NCBI RefSeq assembly: GCF_900114435.1
Contig: NZ_FOZK01000001.1
Span: forward strand, 124,001 to 188,000
From: Halomicrobium zhouii
Lineage (GTDB): Archaea; Halobacteriota; Halobacteria; Halobacteriales; Haloarculaceae
Direction of reading: 5' to 3'
Length of the DNA stretch: 64,000 bases
In this document: piece by piece, positions 1-7,790 of the stretch
Layout of the letters: each line of letters starts with the position of its first letter
Position numbering within the stretch: position 1 is the first letter of the stretch
Position numbers and translations under genes: made by a program
The notes under the pieces: generated by a model
Told to the model about the DNA's origin: nothing
What the model saw: only the letters and a program-made list of their open reading frames with translations
Databases searched by the model: none

Positions 1-63
1 GACGTATTCCCGGACTAGCAGCTTTCTAAGAGCCATCTTCACTTTCACCTGACCACTTTCCCC

Positions 64-71
64 GTTTTATG
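64..71 (+). promoter_or_regulatory. TATA-like box of the structural operon
   Basis: A T-rich TTTTAT element sits about 31-36 bp before the ATG at 101, the spacing expected for a leaderless or short-leader archaeal transcript. No other promoter is evident before 4905, so it may drive the whole structural block. Confidence 0.4.
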
Positions 72-100
72 TCTAGTCGCTAGTAACTTTCTAACGTAGT

Positions 101-469
101 ATGGCAGCAAACGATACCCCCGATTTCGACGACCTCGAACCCGTCGAAATCAACGAACAGGAAGACGATAGTGACGCCGAGTGGCTCGACCTCGAACCCG
201 GCGAGTCGGTCGTCGGTGAAGTCCGTGCAGTGCGTCCGAACTGCGGGCAGTACGACAACACAGTCATCGAACTCGCGCGCGGCCTCGGAGACGTCGTGGT
301 GATGTGGTCCAACGGGCAGATCGACCGGGCGTTCCGTGTGAACGACATCGGCGAGGGCGACGTAGTCGGCATCAAGCACACCGAAGACACTGCGACCGCG
401 GAGAACGAGGACGGCGAAGAGTACGAGTTCGATATCTGGGAGGTCCGCGCACTGGGTGGTGACGACTGA
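101..469 (+). CDS. Acidic provirus protein upstream of the VP3-like gene (possible OB-fold)
   Basis: A 122-residue acidic, soluble protein. The first 30 residues are low-complexity and acidic; after that come alternating beta-type segments containing GEVRAVRPNCGQYDN and DVVGIKHTE, compatible with a small beta-barrel such as an OB-fold, but I do not recognise a family. Its stop shares one base with the ATG of the next gene at 469, so it is in the same transcription unit as the virion genes. A small non-membrane gene in this position could be a DNA-binding or assembly protein. That role is inferred from position only. Confidence 0.7.
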   Translation: MAANDTPDFDDLEPVEINEQEDDSDAEWLDLEPGESVVGEVRAVRPNCGQYDNTVIELARGLGDVVVMWSNGQIDRAFRVNDIGEGDVVGIKHTEDTATAENEDGEEYEFDIWEVRALGGDD

Positions 470-852
470 TGGCGTACCGGAACAACAGCTCGGTGCTGGA
501 GCCGTTCCAGCGCATGAACATCCTGACCACGCTCGCGTTCGCGGTGTTCGCCGTCTGTGGCCTCATCATGATGGGCATCGCCGGCGATGTGATCACCTTC
601 CTGGAGCAACATCAGTTCCTCCCGCTGGCGGCCTCGATGGGCTCGATGGCGATGATCTTCGCGTCGAGCGGCACGCGGAACCCGCAGTACTACCATCCCG
701 TGGAGTGGGCGATCGTCGTCCTGACCGCAGTGGCGATGATCGCCCATGCGTTCCTCGTCGAGTTCCAGGACCTGATCGCGCAGTACCAGCCGTTCGGCGC
801 AGTCGCGATGTTCCTCCTGATGGCAATCGCGTCCGCCGTGCTCGCGAGGTGA
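469..852 (+). CDS. VP3-like 4-TM membrane protein of pleolipovirus type
   Basis: A 127-residue protein with four hydrophobic segments at about residues 19-40, 50-67, 77-97 and 108-126 and a short polar N-terminus. Pleolipovirus VP3 proteins are of this size, have four membrane spans, line the inner face of the virion membrane and are encoded just before the spike gene, as here. I see no diagnostic motif, so the call rests on size, topology and synteny. It overlaps the preceding stop by one base and is followed after 2 bp by another small membrane protein. Confidence 0.65.
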   Translation: MAYRNNSSVLEPFQRMNILTTLAFAVFAVCGLIMMGIAGDVITFLEQHQFLPLAASMGSMAMIFASSGTRNPQYYHPVEWAIVVLTAVAMIAHAFLVEFQDLIAQYQPFGAVAMFLLMAIASAVLAR

Positions 853-854
853 CC

Positions 855-1082
855 ATGCAGCGAACACCGTTCGCTGTCGGTCTGTACTGCACGCTCGGGG
901 TTGGCTTCTCGACCCTGCTGGACGTGTTGACCGGCTTCAACAACTTCAGCGGGAGTGCGGAGTTCGTCGTACTGACCCCGGCAGTTACTGCGTTGATGCT
1001 GTCCGCTCTCCTCCTGCTCCAGGAGCGCAAGGCCAACGTCGAGGACACCGGCGACACTACCCGTCGGGAGGCTCCGCAATGA
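855..1082 (+). CDS. Small 2-TM provirus membrane protein
   Basis: A 75-residue protein with two hydrophobic spans at about residues 5-25 and 36-57 and a charged C-terminal tail. I place the start at the ATG at 855 because the same frame further upstream runs through the preceding gene and is arginine-rich, like a shadow frame. Its TGA overlaps the ATG of the spike gene by four bases (ATGA), which indicates translational coupling. Function unknown. It could be an accessory virion membrane protein or help fold the spike. Confidence 0.6.
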   Translation: MQRTPFAVGLYCTLGVGFSTLLDVLTGFNNFSGSAEFVVLTPAVTALMLSALLLLQERKANVEDTGDTTRREAPQ

Positions 1083-2584
1083 GCAGGAGCTTCTCCAGCG
1101 TGCTCGTCGTCGTGCTCCTCCTGACAACGGCGATCGTGCCGGGTGGCCCGACCGGGACGGCCGCGGCGGCGGAGACCGGCGAGTGCGACCGCGTTGACGA
1201 CTTCGTGATGTTCGTGACGCTCGGTCTCGTGAACTCGGATAGCTGCTCCCGGCAGGCGTACGTGAACGACGCCATCAAGGAGATGCAGCAGTCCGACGCC
1301 AACCAGACGAAGGTAGATATCTACTCGGCCGCAGTCGGCCAGCAGGCCGACGGAGAGGCGTACACGGCGACGTACGATAACTACCTGAACGACACCGAGT
1401 CCGTCGCCTGGATGAAGGCCGAGACGGCCATCGCCCAGGCGTACGAGAACGGCAGCACGAAGTCGCAGGCGAAGGTTGCCGCGCGTCAGGCGATTGCGGA
1501 CTACTACAGCGTCAAGGCGGTCAACCTCATCGAGCAGCAGAACGCCACGCTGCACCAGTACGGATACCTCGCTGAACAGGCCCAGCAGGAGACCAACATC
1601 AGTGCCGACTTCGTACGGTACGCCGGTTACAACGGCTACGACAACCACGACATCTACGACTCGCCGGTGACGACCGACCCGGGAACGACACAGGTGACGT
1701 TGCCGAACGGCTCGACGTACCAGGCCCCGACGATGACCGTTTCCAGTGGTAACGGCGATGGCAAGATTTCCATCGTTGACCCGGCTGCTGCTCGGTACTC
1801 AGACCAGCCTGACACGCATAGCGGTTGGTGGGCTCTCCAAGTCCAGGCCCCGAATTCGAACTATCAGGACACCCACGTCTACGACTTCCGCGACGACCAC
1901 CGGCGCTGGAACCGGATTCAGTCGATGAACGATCAGCTCCAAGCGGAGGCCAACAACTACGTGAACGCCACGTGGCAGGACTTCGATTCGGGACAGATCA
2001 ACTCGTCCGACGTGATCAGTAGCCACACGGCGATGTTCGAGTACGGAGTCCGCGGAGCGAACGAGAGTGAGGGCCTGTACCGCTCTACGGCCGCCCTCGC
2101 CATGATGGGGTACGATACTCCCAATCTGAACTCGTCCGGGACGATGACGATCGAGTATCGCGGCGTCGAGTACAACGGCCTCGTCATGGCGCGAAACGCC
2201 CCGAACGGAACGTGGAGTGCCAACACGACGTACAACACCTCGAACATCGACGGCCCGGTCTTCATGCTGACCACTACGGGAGAAAAGATCGACTTCGGCG
2301 ATGGTCAGGAGTTCACAATCCGGGCGCTGAAAGCCAAGGATGGGACGACCATCCAGCAGACCGAGACGACGAAGTACGTCTACAAGACGGCCAACACCAC
2401 CCAGATGCTGGAGATGCAGAAACAGCTGATCGAACTCCGCCAGGAGATCGAGGACCGCGAGCCCGACCAGGGAGCTGGCAGTGGTGGAGGCCTCGACTTC
2501 AACCTCGGTGACGCTGAACTACTCGGTGCTGGCGCTATCGGCGTCCTCGCGCTGTTCGGTGCCGTGAAGCTGCTGATGGAATAA
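1079..2584 (+). CDS. Spike-like virion surface protein (VP4-type)
   Basis: A 501-residue exported protein. Residues 1-30 form a Sec signal peptide with an alanine-rich cleavage region. A long serine/threonine/asparagine-rich ectodomain follows, with many N-x-S/T sequons. Near residues 440-465 there is a heptad-like stretch (EMQKQLIELRQEIED) suggesting a coiled-coil stalk, then a glycine linker and a C-terminal membrane span (about 480-499). Signal peptide, ectodomain, coiled coil and C-terminal anchor together are the architecture of pleolipovirus spikes, which mediate receptor binding and membrane fusion. Sequence identity to a named spike is not claimed. It lies in the expected slot between the VP3-like gene and the NTPase gene. 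Confidence 0.75.
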   Translation: MSRSFSSVLVVVLLLTTAIVPGGPTGTAAAAETGECDRVDDFVMFVTLGLVNSDSCSRQAYVNDAIKEMQQSDANQTKVDIYSAAVGQQADGEAYTATYDNYLNDTESVAWMKAETAIAQAYENGSTKSQAKVAARQAIADYYSVKAVNLIEQQNATLHQYGYLAEQAQQETNISADFVRYAGYNGYDNHDIYDSPVTTDPGTTQVTLPNGSTYQAPTMTVSSGNGDGKISIVDPAAARYSDQPDTHSGWWALQVQAPNSNYQDTHVYDFRDDHRRWNRIQSMNDQLQAEANNYVNATWQDFDSGQINSSDVISSHTAMFEYGVRGANESEGLYRSTAALAMMGYDTPNLNSSGTMTIEYRGVEYNGLVMARNAPNGTWSANTTYNTSNIDGPVFMLTTTGEKIDFGDGQEFTIRALKAKDGTTIQQTETTKYVYKTANTTQMLEMQKQLIELRQEIEDREPDQGAGSGGGLDFNLGDAELLGAGAIGVLALFGAVKLLME

Positions 2585-2587
2585 ACG

Positions 2588-3136
2588 ATGAAACAGCCTT
2601 TTTTCGTGCTGCTCGTGCTGGTAGCACTGGCGCTCGGTGGCGCTCAGGCGGCTGCTGCACAGCAGACGACGAACGAGACGGACAGTATGATCGGCGTCGA
2701 GGTCGTCAACAACTCCGCCGCGGAGTGTACCGAGACCATCGACAACCTCACGACCGTCTGTAGCTCCAGCGTCGATTCTGACGGGATGATGACGCTCGTG
2801 CTGTACTCGGACATGTACCAAGAAGTGACCCTCGCGGATGGCGGTGCGTTCCGTCGAGGCGGCCAAGTTCCGACGAGAGACTTCCGACTCCAGGAAGGAC
2901 GCAACCGCATCCAGTGGCAGCTGGTGAACTACAAGGGTTACACCGTCTCGATAGGGACGCAAAACGCGCTGTACGCCGAGCACATCACCCGTCAGCAGGC
3001 GTTTCTACCCGGTTCTCCCCAGCCCGAAGACCCAGCGATAGCGGCGTTGACGATGTTCGGCATGTTCGCTGTTGCGTTCCCGGTCTCCTATATCGGCCTC
3101 CAGCGGTTCCGCGGAGGTGTCCGGGATGAACTCTGA
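2588..3136 (+). CDS. Provirus membrane protein with signal peptide and C-terminal span
   Basis: A 182-residue protein starting 3 bp after the spike gene. Residues 1-25 are a signal peptide. Two cysteines near residues 45-58 lie in a small exported domain, and a hydrophobic span occurs at about residues 150-172 before a short basic tail. It corresponds in position and topology to the ORF6-type gene that follows the spike in pleolipovirus genomes, whose role is unknown. Its end overlaps the next start by 11 bases. Confidence 0.65.
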   Translation: MKQPFFVLLVLVALALGGAQAAAAQQTTNETDSMIGVEVVNNSAAECTETIDNLTTVCSSSVDSDGMMTLVLYSDMYQEVTLADGGAFRRGGQVPTRDFRLQEGRNRIQWQLVNYKGYTVSIGTQNALYAEHITRQQAFLPGSPQPEDPAIAALTMFGMFAVAFPVSYIGLQRFRGGVRDEL

Positions 3137-3968
3137 AACGAGTACGGCACCCGCCGAAGGCGGATCGCAGAACGGGACGGTCGCGCTGATCAAAGCCGTC
3201 CGAAAGACGTTCCTTCTGCTCATGTTTGCCGTCGCGTGCTTTGGGCTCCTGGCAGCAATCTATTTCGACGTGGTGACGCTCCCGTTCCGCGGGCTCGCGC
3301 TGGTCGTGATGATCGTCTGCATCGCTGGCCCGTTTGTCGCTACGTACGCAGTCCTCTGCTGCTGGTGGGCCATCCAGAAAAGCAAGATTCCGCTCGTCGT
3401 TGTCGACCGCGACCAAAAAGAGCTGCATCTCAAGTACTTCTCCCCGGCGGAGTGGAGTTCCCTCGAGGTGGAGGGTTCACTCGCGACTCGACGAACGAAC
3501 TCCGGAAGGGCGTACATCGCCGAGGAGGTCGACGTTGAGCAGCGCGAGCGAGTCGACCCGGTCACCGGCGAGACCGAGACGTACGCCCAGCGCGTGGCGC
3601 GGTCCAGTTGGGAGGGCTTCATCACGCCGTTCGAGCTGATGGAGACCGTTTACGCGTTCAAAAAGGCGAAAGAGGAACTCGTACCCCTGGCGCAAGAGGC
3701 GCTGGAAGCGAAAGCCGGCGCTGACATCGACGTGCTCAAGAACACGGATCGGTTCGCGGGCGGCCTCCTGGTCGGCGCTGAGGAGGACACGTTCTTCGAC
3801 GACCCGGGCGACGCGTTTGACTGGGACATGTCGGGCGGCGTCGACCTGGACGAGCTGACCGAACGTGATCGCGCCGTCGACGACGATCCCGACCGCGACG
3901 ACCTGCCCGAACCCGGCTCCCGAGAGATGCAGAACGTTGACGGCCTGGAGGTCGAGGCCGATGACTGA
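3126..3968 (+). CDS. Provirus membrane protein with cytoplasmic domain (ORF7-type)
   Basis: A 280-residue protein. The ATG at 3126 is chosen because it gives a short polar N-terminus followed by two hydrophobic spans (about residues 28-52 and 58-82) and overlaps the previous stop; the same frame extends further upstream but over the previous gene. After the membrane part comes a mixed charged domain of about 190 residues that ends in a very acidic tail rich in D and E. Two spans followed by a soluble domain match the second unassigned gene between spike and NTPase in pleolipoviruses. Function unknown. Confidence 0.65.
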   Translation: MNSETSTAPAEGGSQNGTVALIKAVRKTFLLLMFAVACFGLLAAIYFDVVTLPFRGLALVVMIVCIAGPFVATYAVLCCWWAIQKSKIPLVVVDRDQKELHLKYFSPAEWSSLEVEGSLATRRTNSGRAYIAEEVDVEQRERVDPVTGETETYAQRVARSSWEGFITPFELMETVYAFKKAKEELVPLAQEALEAKAGADIDVLKNTDRFAGGLLVGAEEDTFFDDPGDAFDWDMSGGVDLDELTERDRAVDDDPDRDDLPEPGSREMQNVDGLEVEADD

Positions 3969-4905
3969 AGCTGCTCTCGCTGCTGCGGAGTGGCGAGAGG
4001 TCTCGGAGGGACGGCTGCGGTCTGGAAACCTCCGGACGTACCCGCTTGCTCCGTTCCTCGAAGGTCGACAGTTGAAGCGATACGTCTACTACAAAAATCG
4101 GTACGACCAAATTCGGGAGATCGTCGGTACTGATCGGCTTCCCTCGACGTTCGAACAGTCCGCGTACTGTCAACAGATGGTCGCTGCTCACGGTTCATCT
4201 CTGGCCTCCCGCGCCGTACGCGAAGGGTGGTTGCCTCTGCTGTCGTACCTGACGGGCCTCACGCACCGCGAGAGCGATTTCTCCACGGCGCAACTCCTGC
4301 AACACCTGCTTGCGGACATGAGGCGCGACGGCTGGCTCTCTACGTTCGTCGGGAGTACTGACGGTGGAAAGACAAACTCGGCGCTGTTGCTCGCCGGGCT
4401 CGCCATGCGCGACGACCCGGAGATGCATCTCGCGACGAACATCGACCCCGTCGAGTGGCACGACCACGACCTCAACGACCGAACCCACACCAACGTCACC
4501 ACCAGGTCCGGACTCGAAGAGTTGATCGAGCGGTATGACGATCTCTTCGTCATCCTCGACGAGATGAGCACGCAGGCGAACGCTCAAACGTCGAATTATG
4601 ACGTGAACGAACACCTCTACCCGCTGATTACGCACAAGAGCAAGTACGGCCTCCGGATGGTGATCATCGGTCACCGAGAGTCGGGGTACGACATCGCCCC
4701 GCCGATCCGTGAGCACTCCACGTACTTCGTCCGGCAGGTCCGTGAGGAGCGAGACCGTGGCGAAGACGTCTACTCGGCAGAGTTCTACGAGAGCATTGAG
4801 GATGGCGAGCTCGTCGAGGAATCGTTTACGCTAAAGCCCGTCCCTGAGGTCCAAGCGTACTATGATCCGGACGATGATAGCGCGATATTCCGGCTCGACG
4901 AGTGA
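3961..4905 (+). CDS. VP8-like P-loop NTPase
   Basis: A 314-residue protein. The ATG at 3961 overlaps the end of the previous gene by eight bases. It has a Walker A-type loop GSTDGGKTNSA at about residues 128-138 and a Walker B-like strand ending in DEMS (FVILDEMS) at about residue 200. It also carries histidine/arginine-rich segments that could contact DNA. Pleolipoviruses encode one putative NTPase, VP8, as the last gene of the conserved block, and this gene occupies that place. The actual activity (genome packaging, conjugation-like transfer or other) is not known. Orientation changes directly after this gene, marking the end of the structural block. Confidence 0.75.
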   Translation: MTEAALAAAEWREVSEGRLRSGNLRTYPLAPFLEGRQLKRYVYYKNRYDQIREIVGTDRLPSTFEQSAYCQQMVAAHGSSLASRAVREGWLPLLSYLTGLTHRESDFSTAQLLQHLLADMRRDGWLSTFVGSTDGGKTNSALLLAGLAMRDDPEMHLATNIDPVEWHDHDLNDRTHTNVTTRSGLEELIERYDDLFVILDEMSTQANAQTSNYDVNEHLYPLITHKSKYGLRMVIIGHRESGYDIAPPIREHSTYFVRQVREERDRGEDVYSAEFYESIEDGELVEESFTLKPVPEVQAYYDPDDDSAIFRLDE

Positions 4906-4915
4906 TTTCAAGAGA

Positions 4916-5188
4916 TCAATATCCAGGGTCGCTGTGGACGTTCCGATAACGCACAAACAAGAATAAGATACCAGCAATCCCAAGCAATACAATCGCCATT
5001 ATTGTATTTCTTTGATAGAAAAAGGAGGCTGCTGTGAAGAGACTGAAGATGCCGAGAATCACTAATACAGCATCTATTCCCAAGTGTAAGAGGTAATCGA
5101 TGAATCCCATAACCGGGTACTCATTTAGGAGACAATAAGTTCTATGGCCAATTCGAAATAGGATTTCCTTCTGACCCGGTTTAAGCAA
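4916..5188 (-). CDS. Small 2-TM hypothetical protein
   Basis: A 90-residue open frame with two hydrophobic helices at about residues 35-57 and 65-82. An internal ATG at residue 27 (start at 5110) gives a cleaner membrane protein of 64 residues and may be the true start. It opposes the NTPase gene, with the two stop codons about 10 bp apart. Codon use is AT-rich, unlike the structural block, so it belongs with the cargo segment. No family is recognised. Confidence 0.5.
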   Translation of the reverse strand: MLKPGQKEILFRIGHRTYCLLNEYPVMGFIDYLLHLGIDAVLVILGIFSLFTAASFFYQRNTIMAIVLLGIAGILFLFVRYRNVHSDPGY

Positions 5189-5225
5189 TTCTGACCCGGA
5201 TAACTCAAACTATTGTAAATTATTC

Positions 5226-5425
5226 CCTCCAGCTTACCCGCCCGACCGATCCCCTCAACGGGGTGAGGGCGGGCTGGCTGTCTTTTACTAACTCCACAAT
5301 CCACCGTGGCCCCGAGCCGAAGGCGAGGGAATCCCAATGCGGTAGCGGTGCTGTAGGGGCCGGACCCACGGGTGGTGTGAGGGAAGCCGACCTCGACGGA
5401 AGCTCGTTATGTCTTAGAAAATGAG
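5226..5425. other. GC-rich structured non-coding segment inside the AT-rich cargo
   Basis: No convincing gene covers this stretch. It is clearly GC-richer than both sides and full of potential pairing. CCCGCCC...GGGCGGG at about 5238-5274 encloses a CCCCT-CAA-CGGGG hairpin, and CCCCGAGCC-GAA-GGCGAGG near 5312-5330 can pair with an internal tandem G.A/A.G step. The pattern suggests a structured RNA or the remnant of a small mobile element such as an IS200/IS605 end, but neither is proven. Confidence 0.35.
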
Positions 5426-5450
5426 GCGGGAAATTCGGAGGGCTATTTAC

Positions 5451-6173
5451 TTACTTCGGCATCACAACATCTAACTCGCCATAATTCTTCGCTTTTATCT
5501 TCGCAGTGAGATCAAACGTTTCTTCTTTCTGTTTCTTTATGTATCCTACCTCCTTTGGATCGATTCCTTGGTGATCGGGCTTTTGATCCGTTAATTTGGA
5601 AATGCCAAGGGTTACGGACCCTTCACCGGTTACTATTTCTTTTTCCTCACCTGGATTAACTGTGACACTCTTTTTTTGCTGCGGAATCTTCAGGTGCAGA
5701 TCTTTGCCGCGGGCGCTGGCTTTCGCTGAGTTGGGAGCAAACTTCGATTTTGGATTAGCTACCTTCGTTGGCCTTCCATTCCTAGTTCTCTCCAAAACCA
5801 CTCGAGGAATATCCTTTCCTTTGATGATTTGTGACGGTAGAGTCGAGAAGGTATCTGAATAAATGACTGCAGAATGATTTTTGAAGAGATTGATCTCATT
5901 CTGTGGCACTCGTCGATTAAGAACTATTTGCCCTTCATCCTCTCTGACGGCGGGTACTCCAACCTCATCAATGTGGGCTGAGTTCAACTCCCAATCCCCA
6001 GTCGGATCTGAAGATGTGGAATAGACGTCATTTGCTGCAAAATACTTGACGCTGTTTATCGTTGAGAATTGGGCACTCGCCGTGCCAATTACGCCCTGAC
6101 CCAGAGCTAATGATGAGCCAGCAATTTGAAGTACTTTTCGTCGACTAGAGTTAGCACTATTGTTGTTATTCAT
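5451..6173 (-). CDS. Tat-exported hypothetical protein (cargo module)
   Basis: A 240-residue protein with a twin-arginine signal: polar N-terminus, SSRRKVLQ at residues 9-16, hydrophobic core and ASAQ cleavage site near residue 35. The mature part is lysine-rich, beta-type, without cysteines and with an acidic-basic mixed tail; I recognise no domain. Its ATG overlaps the TAA of the gene before it (TAATG), so the two are co-translated. The AT-rich codon use (for example AGA, TTT, AAA) differs from the core chromosome, indicating lateral origin. A secreted effector, inhibitor or adhesin is possible; nothing decides between them. Confidence 0.65.
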   Translation of the reverse strand: MNNNNSANSSRRKVLQIAGSSLALGQGVIGTASAQFSTINSVKYFAANDVYSTSSDPTGDWELNSAHIDEVGVPAVREDEGQIVLNRRVPQNEINLFKNHSAVIYSDTFSTLPSQIIKGKDIPRVVLERTRNGRPTKVANPKSKFAPNSAKASARGKDLHLKIPQQKKSVTVNPGEEKEIVTGEGSVTLGISKLTDQKPDHQGIDPKEVGYIKKQKEETFDLTAKIKAKNYGELDVVMPK

Positions 6174-6829
6174 TATATCTCGTCCCTAATTCGGCCGTAT
6201 TTTATTCCGTCACCGGTGCAAGTTGTGGGCCTCACTTCATACAGCTGTTGGAAAAGGTTTTGATTCGTACATTCCCCTTCGGGGCCATATTCGTACTCGT
6301 AACTCGTTGCCATCGGTGTGACTTCTCCATCCCGAGTTACAGCACCCTTTCTATGCTCGTCAGAATCGCTCACCACCATGAATGCGTGGAAGGCCTCATG
6401 GATAGCCAAGTTTGAGAAAAATTCCTTGGCCTTGTAATCAGTTCCCACTATGGCAGACGTACTCGTATTAAAGGCATTATCATGCCTACAATACCCTTCT
6501 GATGCTTTATCCGTCACCAAGAGGTGGCATCCACGGAGGTTATTCAATGCAATCCCATTGCACTCATTACTGTCCAGATATGATTCAAAGTCTCTGAGAA
6601 GCTCCAACTTTCCTGACCCAGAGGCGTAAGGATGCCAATCGCATTCGAGTATACTATAATAATTTACCGACCCGTATGAGAGCAATTGCTGACAAGCCGT
6701 GTCCATTCGGGTGGAAATTGGATCGATGGCGCCATCATCACTATACTGATTTGGATATAGGCGGATATACATCGGATCCGATGCTTCGGAATAATCTCCG
6801 CCTTCGTATAACGTTTCGTAACAAGCCAT
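6173..6829 (-). CDS. HExxH zincin-like protein (putative metallopeptidase, cargo module)
   Basis: A 218-residue protein with a zinc-peptidase motif HEAFH at residues 144-148, inside a hydrophobic helix (FFSNLAIHEAFHAFMVV). Candidate third ligands follow at E158/H159 or E168. Eight cysteines (3, 46, 63, 90, 101, 114, 187, 204) suggest disulfides and therefore an extracellular protein, yet no signal peptide is visible and an in-frame stop lies three codons before the ATG, so no extension is possible. Either export uses another route or the N-terminus has been lost. It is coupled to the Tat-exported protein downstream. The activity is inferred only from the motif. Confidence 0.6.
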   Translation of the reverse strand: MACYETLYEGGDYSEASDPMYIRLYPNQYSDDGAIDPISTRMDTACQQLLSYGSVNYYSILECDWHPYASGSGKLELLRDFESYLDSNECNGIALNNLRGCHLLVTDKASEGYCRHDNAFNTSTSAIVGTDYKAKEFFSNLAIHEAFHAFMVVSDSDEHRKGAVTRDGEVTPMATSYEYEYGPEGECTNQNLFQQLYEVRPTTCTGDGIKYGRIRDEI

Positions 6830-6946
6830 TGTTTTCTACACCTTTCGGTGTAAATGGAATTGACAGCGTCACTGTTATTAGTGCTTTCGGCTCTGTTAAA
6901 TTTTAATTCATATGGGCGTATGTTTCTATACCGAGCGCTCAAAGAA

Positions 6947-6956
6947 AGTATATATG
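6947..6956 (+). promoter_or_regulatory. TATA box of the lipoprotein gene
   Basis: The AGTATATATG element lies 26-35 bp before the ATG at 6982, a textbook haloarchaeal TATA position for a leaderless mRNA. Confidence 0.55.
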
Positions 6957-6981
6957 TAAATGGTACCGATAGCCAACTAGG

Positions 6982-7356
6982 ATGGCCCACCTATCCCGTC
7001 GCAAGTCTTTGAAAGCAATCCTAACAATTCCCATGGGACTTAGTGGCTGCATTGGAAGCAATAATGAACCGGACATACACATCTTCAATAGCACATCCTC
7101 AACAGTCTCGGTGCAGATAGAGGTCAGTAAAGTGAATACAAATAAGACAATTTTCTCTGACACAGTGTCTGTTTCGCCGGATGGGCACCATATCTATAAA
7201 GATCCAATTCCGGAAGGGACAGAGTGTATGATACTAGTCGAGACGGAGGGGGGTCTCGAAACTGAGTACAAGTGGAAATCTGATTACGGATTAGGACACA
7301 GCGTACAATTTGATGTCAAAGAAAGTGAAATCGAAACAAATCACGGAACAGCTTAA
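6982..7356 (+). CDS. Small Tat-dependent lipoprotein
   Basis: A 124-residue protein. The N-terminus has a twin-arginine motif (SRRKSLK) and a lipobox LSGC around residues 20-23, so after export the cysteine would be lipid-anchored at the outer face of the membrane. The mature 100 residues are beta-rich (IHIFNSTSSTVSVQIEVSK), like small immunoglobulin-like domains found in many haloarchaeal lipoproteins. It is divergent from the HExxH/Tat pair and shares its AT-rich composition, so it may belong to the same cargo set, for example as a surface partner or protective factor. That link is inference. Confidence 0.65.
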   Translation: MAHLSRRKSLKAILTIPMGLSGCIGSNNEPDIHIFNSTSSTVSVQIEVSKVNTNKTIFSDTVSVSPDGHHIYKDPIPEGTECMILVETEGGLETEYKWKSDYGLGHSVQFDVKESEIETNHGTA

Positions 7357-7484
7357 GCCGTCCGCTACCAAATGGGAAGGTTTGAATTAAAATAGCTATG
7401 GCACCAAGTATTCGGCTTTGTTAGCACTCTTAGCTACCGAAATATTCCAACAGTCCTAATTGAATGTTCAGGAGATGCAAACTG

Positions 7485-7778
7485 TCATTCTATGGCACGT
7501 GGATGGCGCGGCCGTGGATAGAGATCGATATCAACCTCGCCTTTTAGATAACCCATTCCCTTAGTCGTGAGTTCAACGAGATCCTGGTGCTCGGTCAGGA
7601 ATGCGACCAGGTCAGCATCAGCGAGCACACGGCAGCGCTCTCTCACTTGAGCTTCTGTCGCGTGAATTCCCCGGAGTCGGGCCATATAGCTCGGAGTCGC
7701 CCACGACTCATCTCGAAGATGTTCCAGGATCCGGTCGTCCATGCTCTGCTGCCAACTTGCCGTCCGTCTTATTGTCAT
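7485..7778 (-). CDS. PhiH1-type winged-helix repressor, second copy
   Basis: A 97-residue protein built as a single winged helix: SWQQSMDDRILEHL at the N-terminus, a recognition-helix region around residues 30-55 and a wing ending in LTTKGMGYL. It is a diverged paralogue of the gene directly upstream (both contain the SW..S..DDRILE pattern), lying 12 bp behind it in the same direction. Small regulators of this type control lytic genes in halovirus PhiH1 and are common in haloarchaeal proviruses. The target here is not known; the palindrome at 8163-8179 is the obvious candidate for one of the pair. Confidence 0.7.
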   Translation of the reverse strand: MTIRRTASWQQSMDDRILEHLRDESWATPSYMARLRGIHATEAQVRERCRVLADADLVAFLTEHQDLVELTTKGMGYLKGEVDIDLYPRPRHPRAIE

Positions 7779-7790
7779 GATGGAGGGCCA

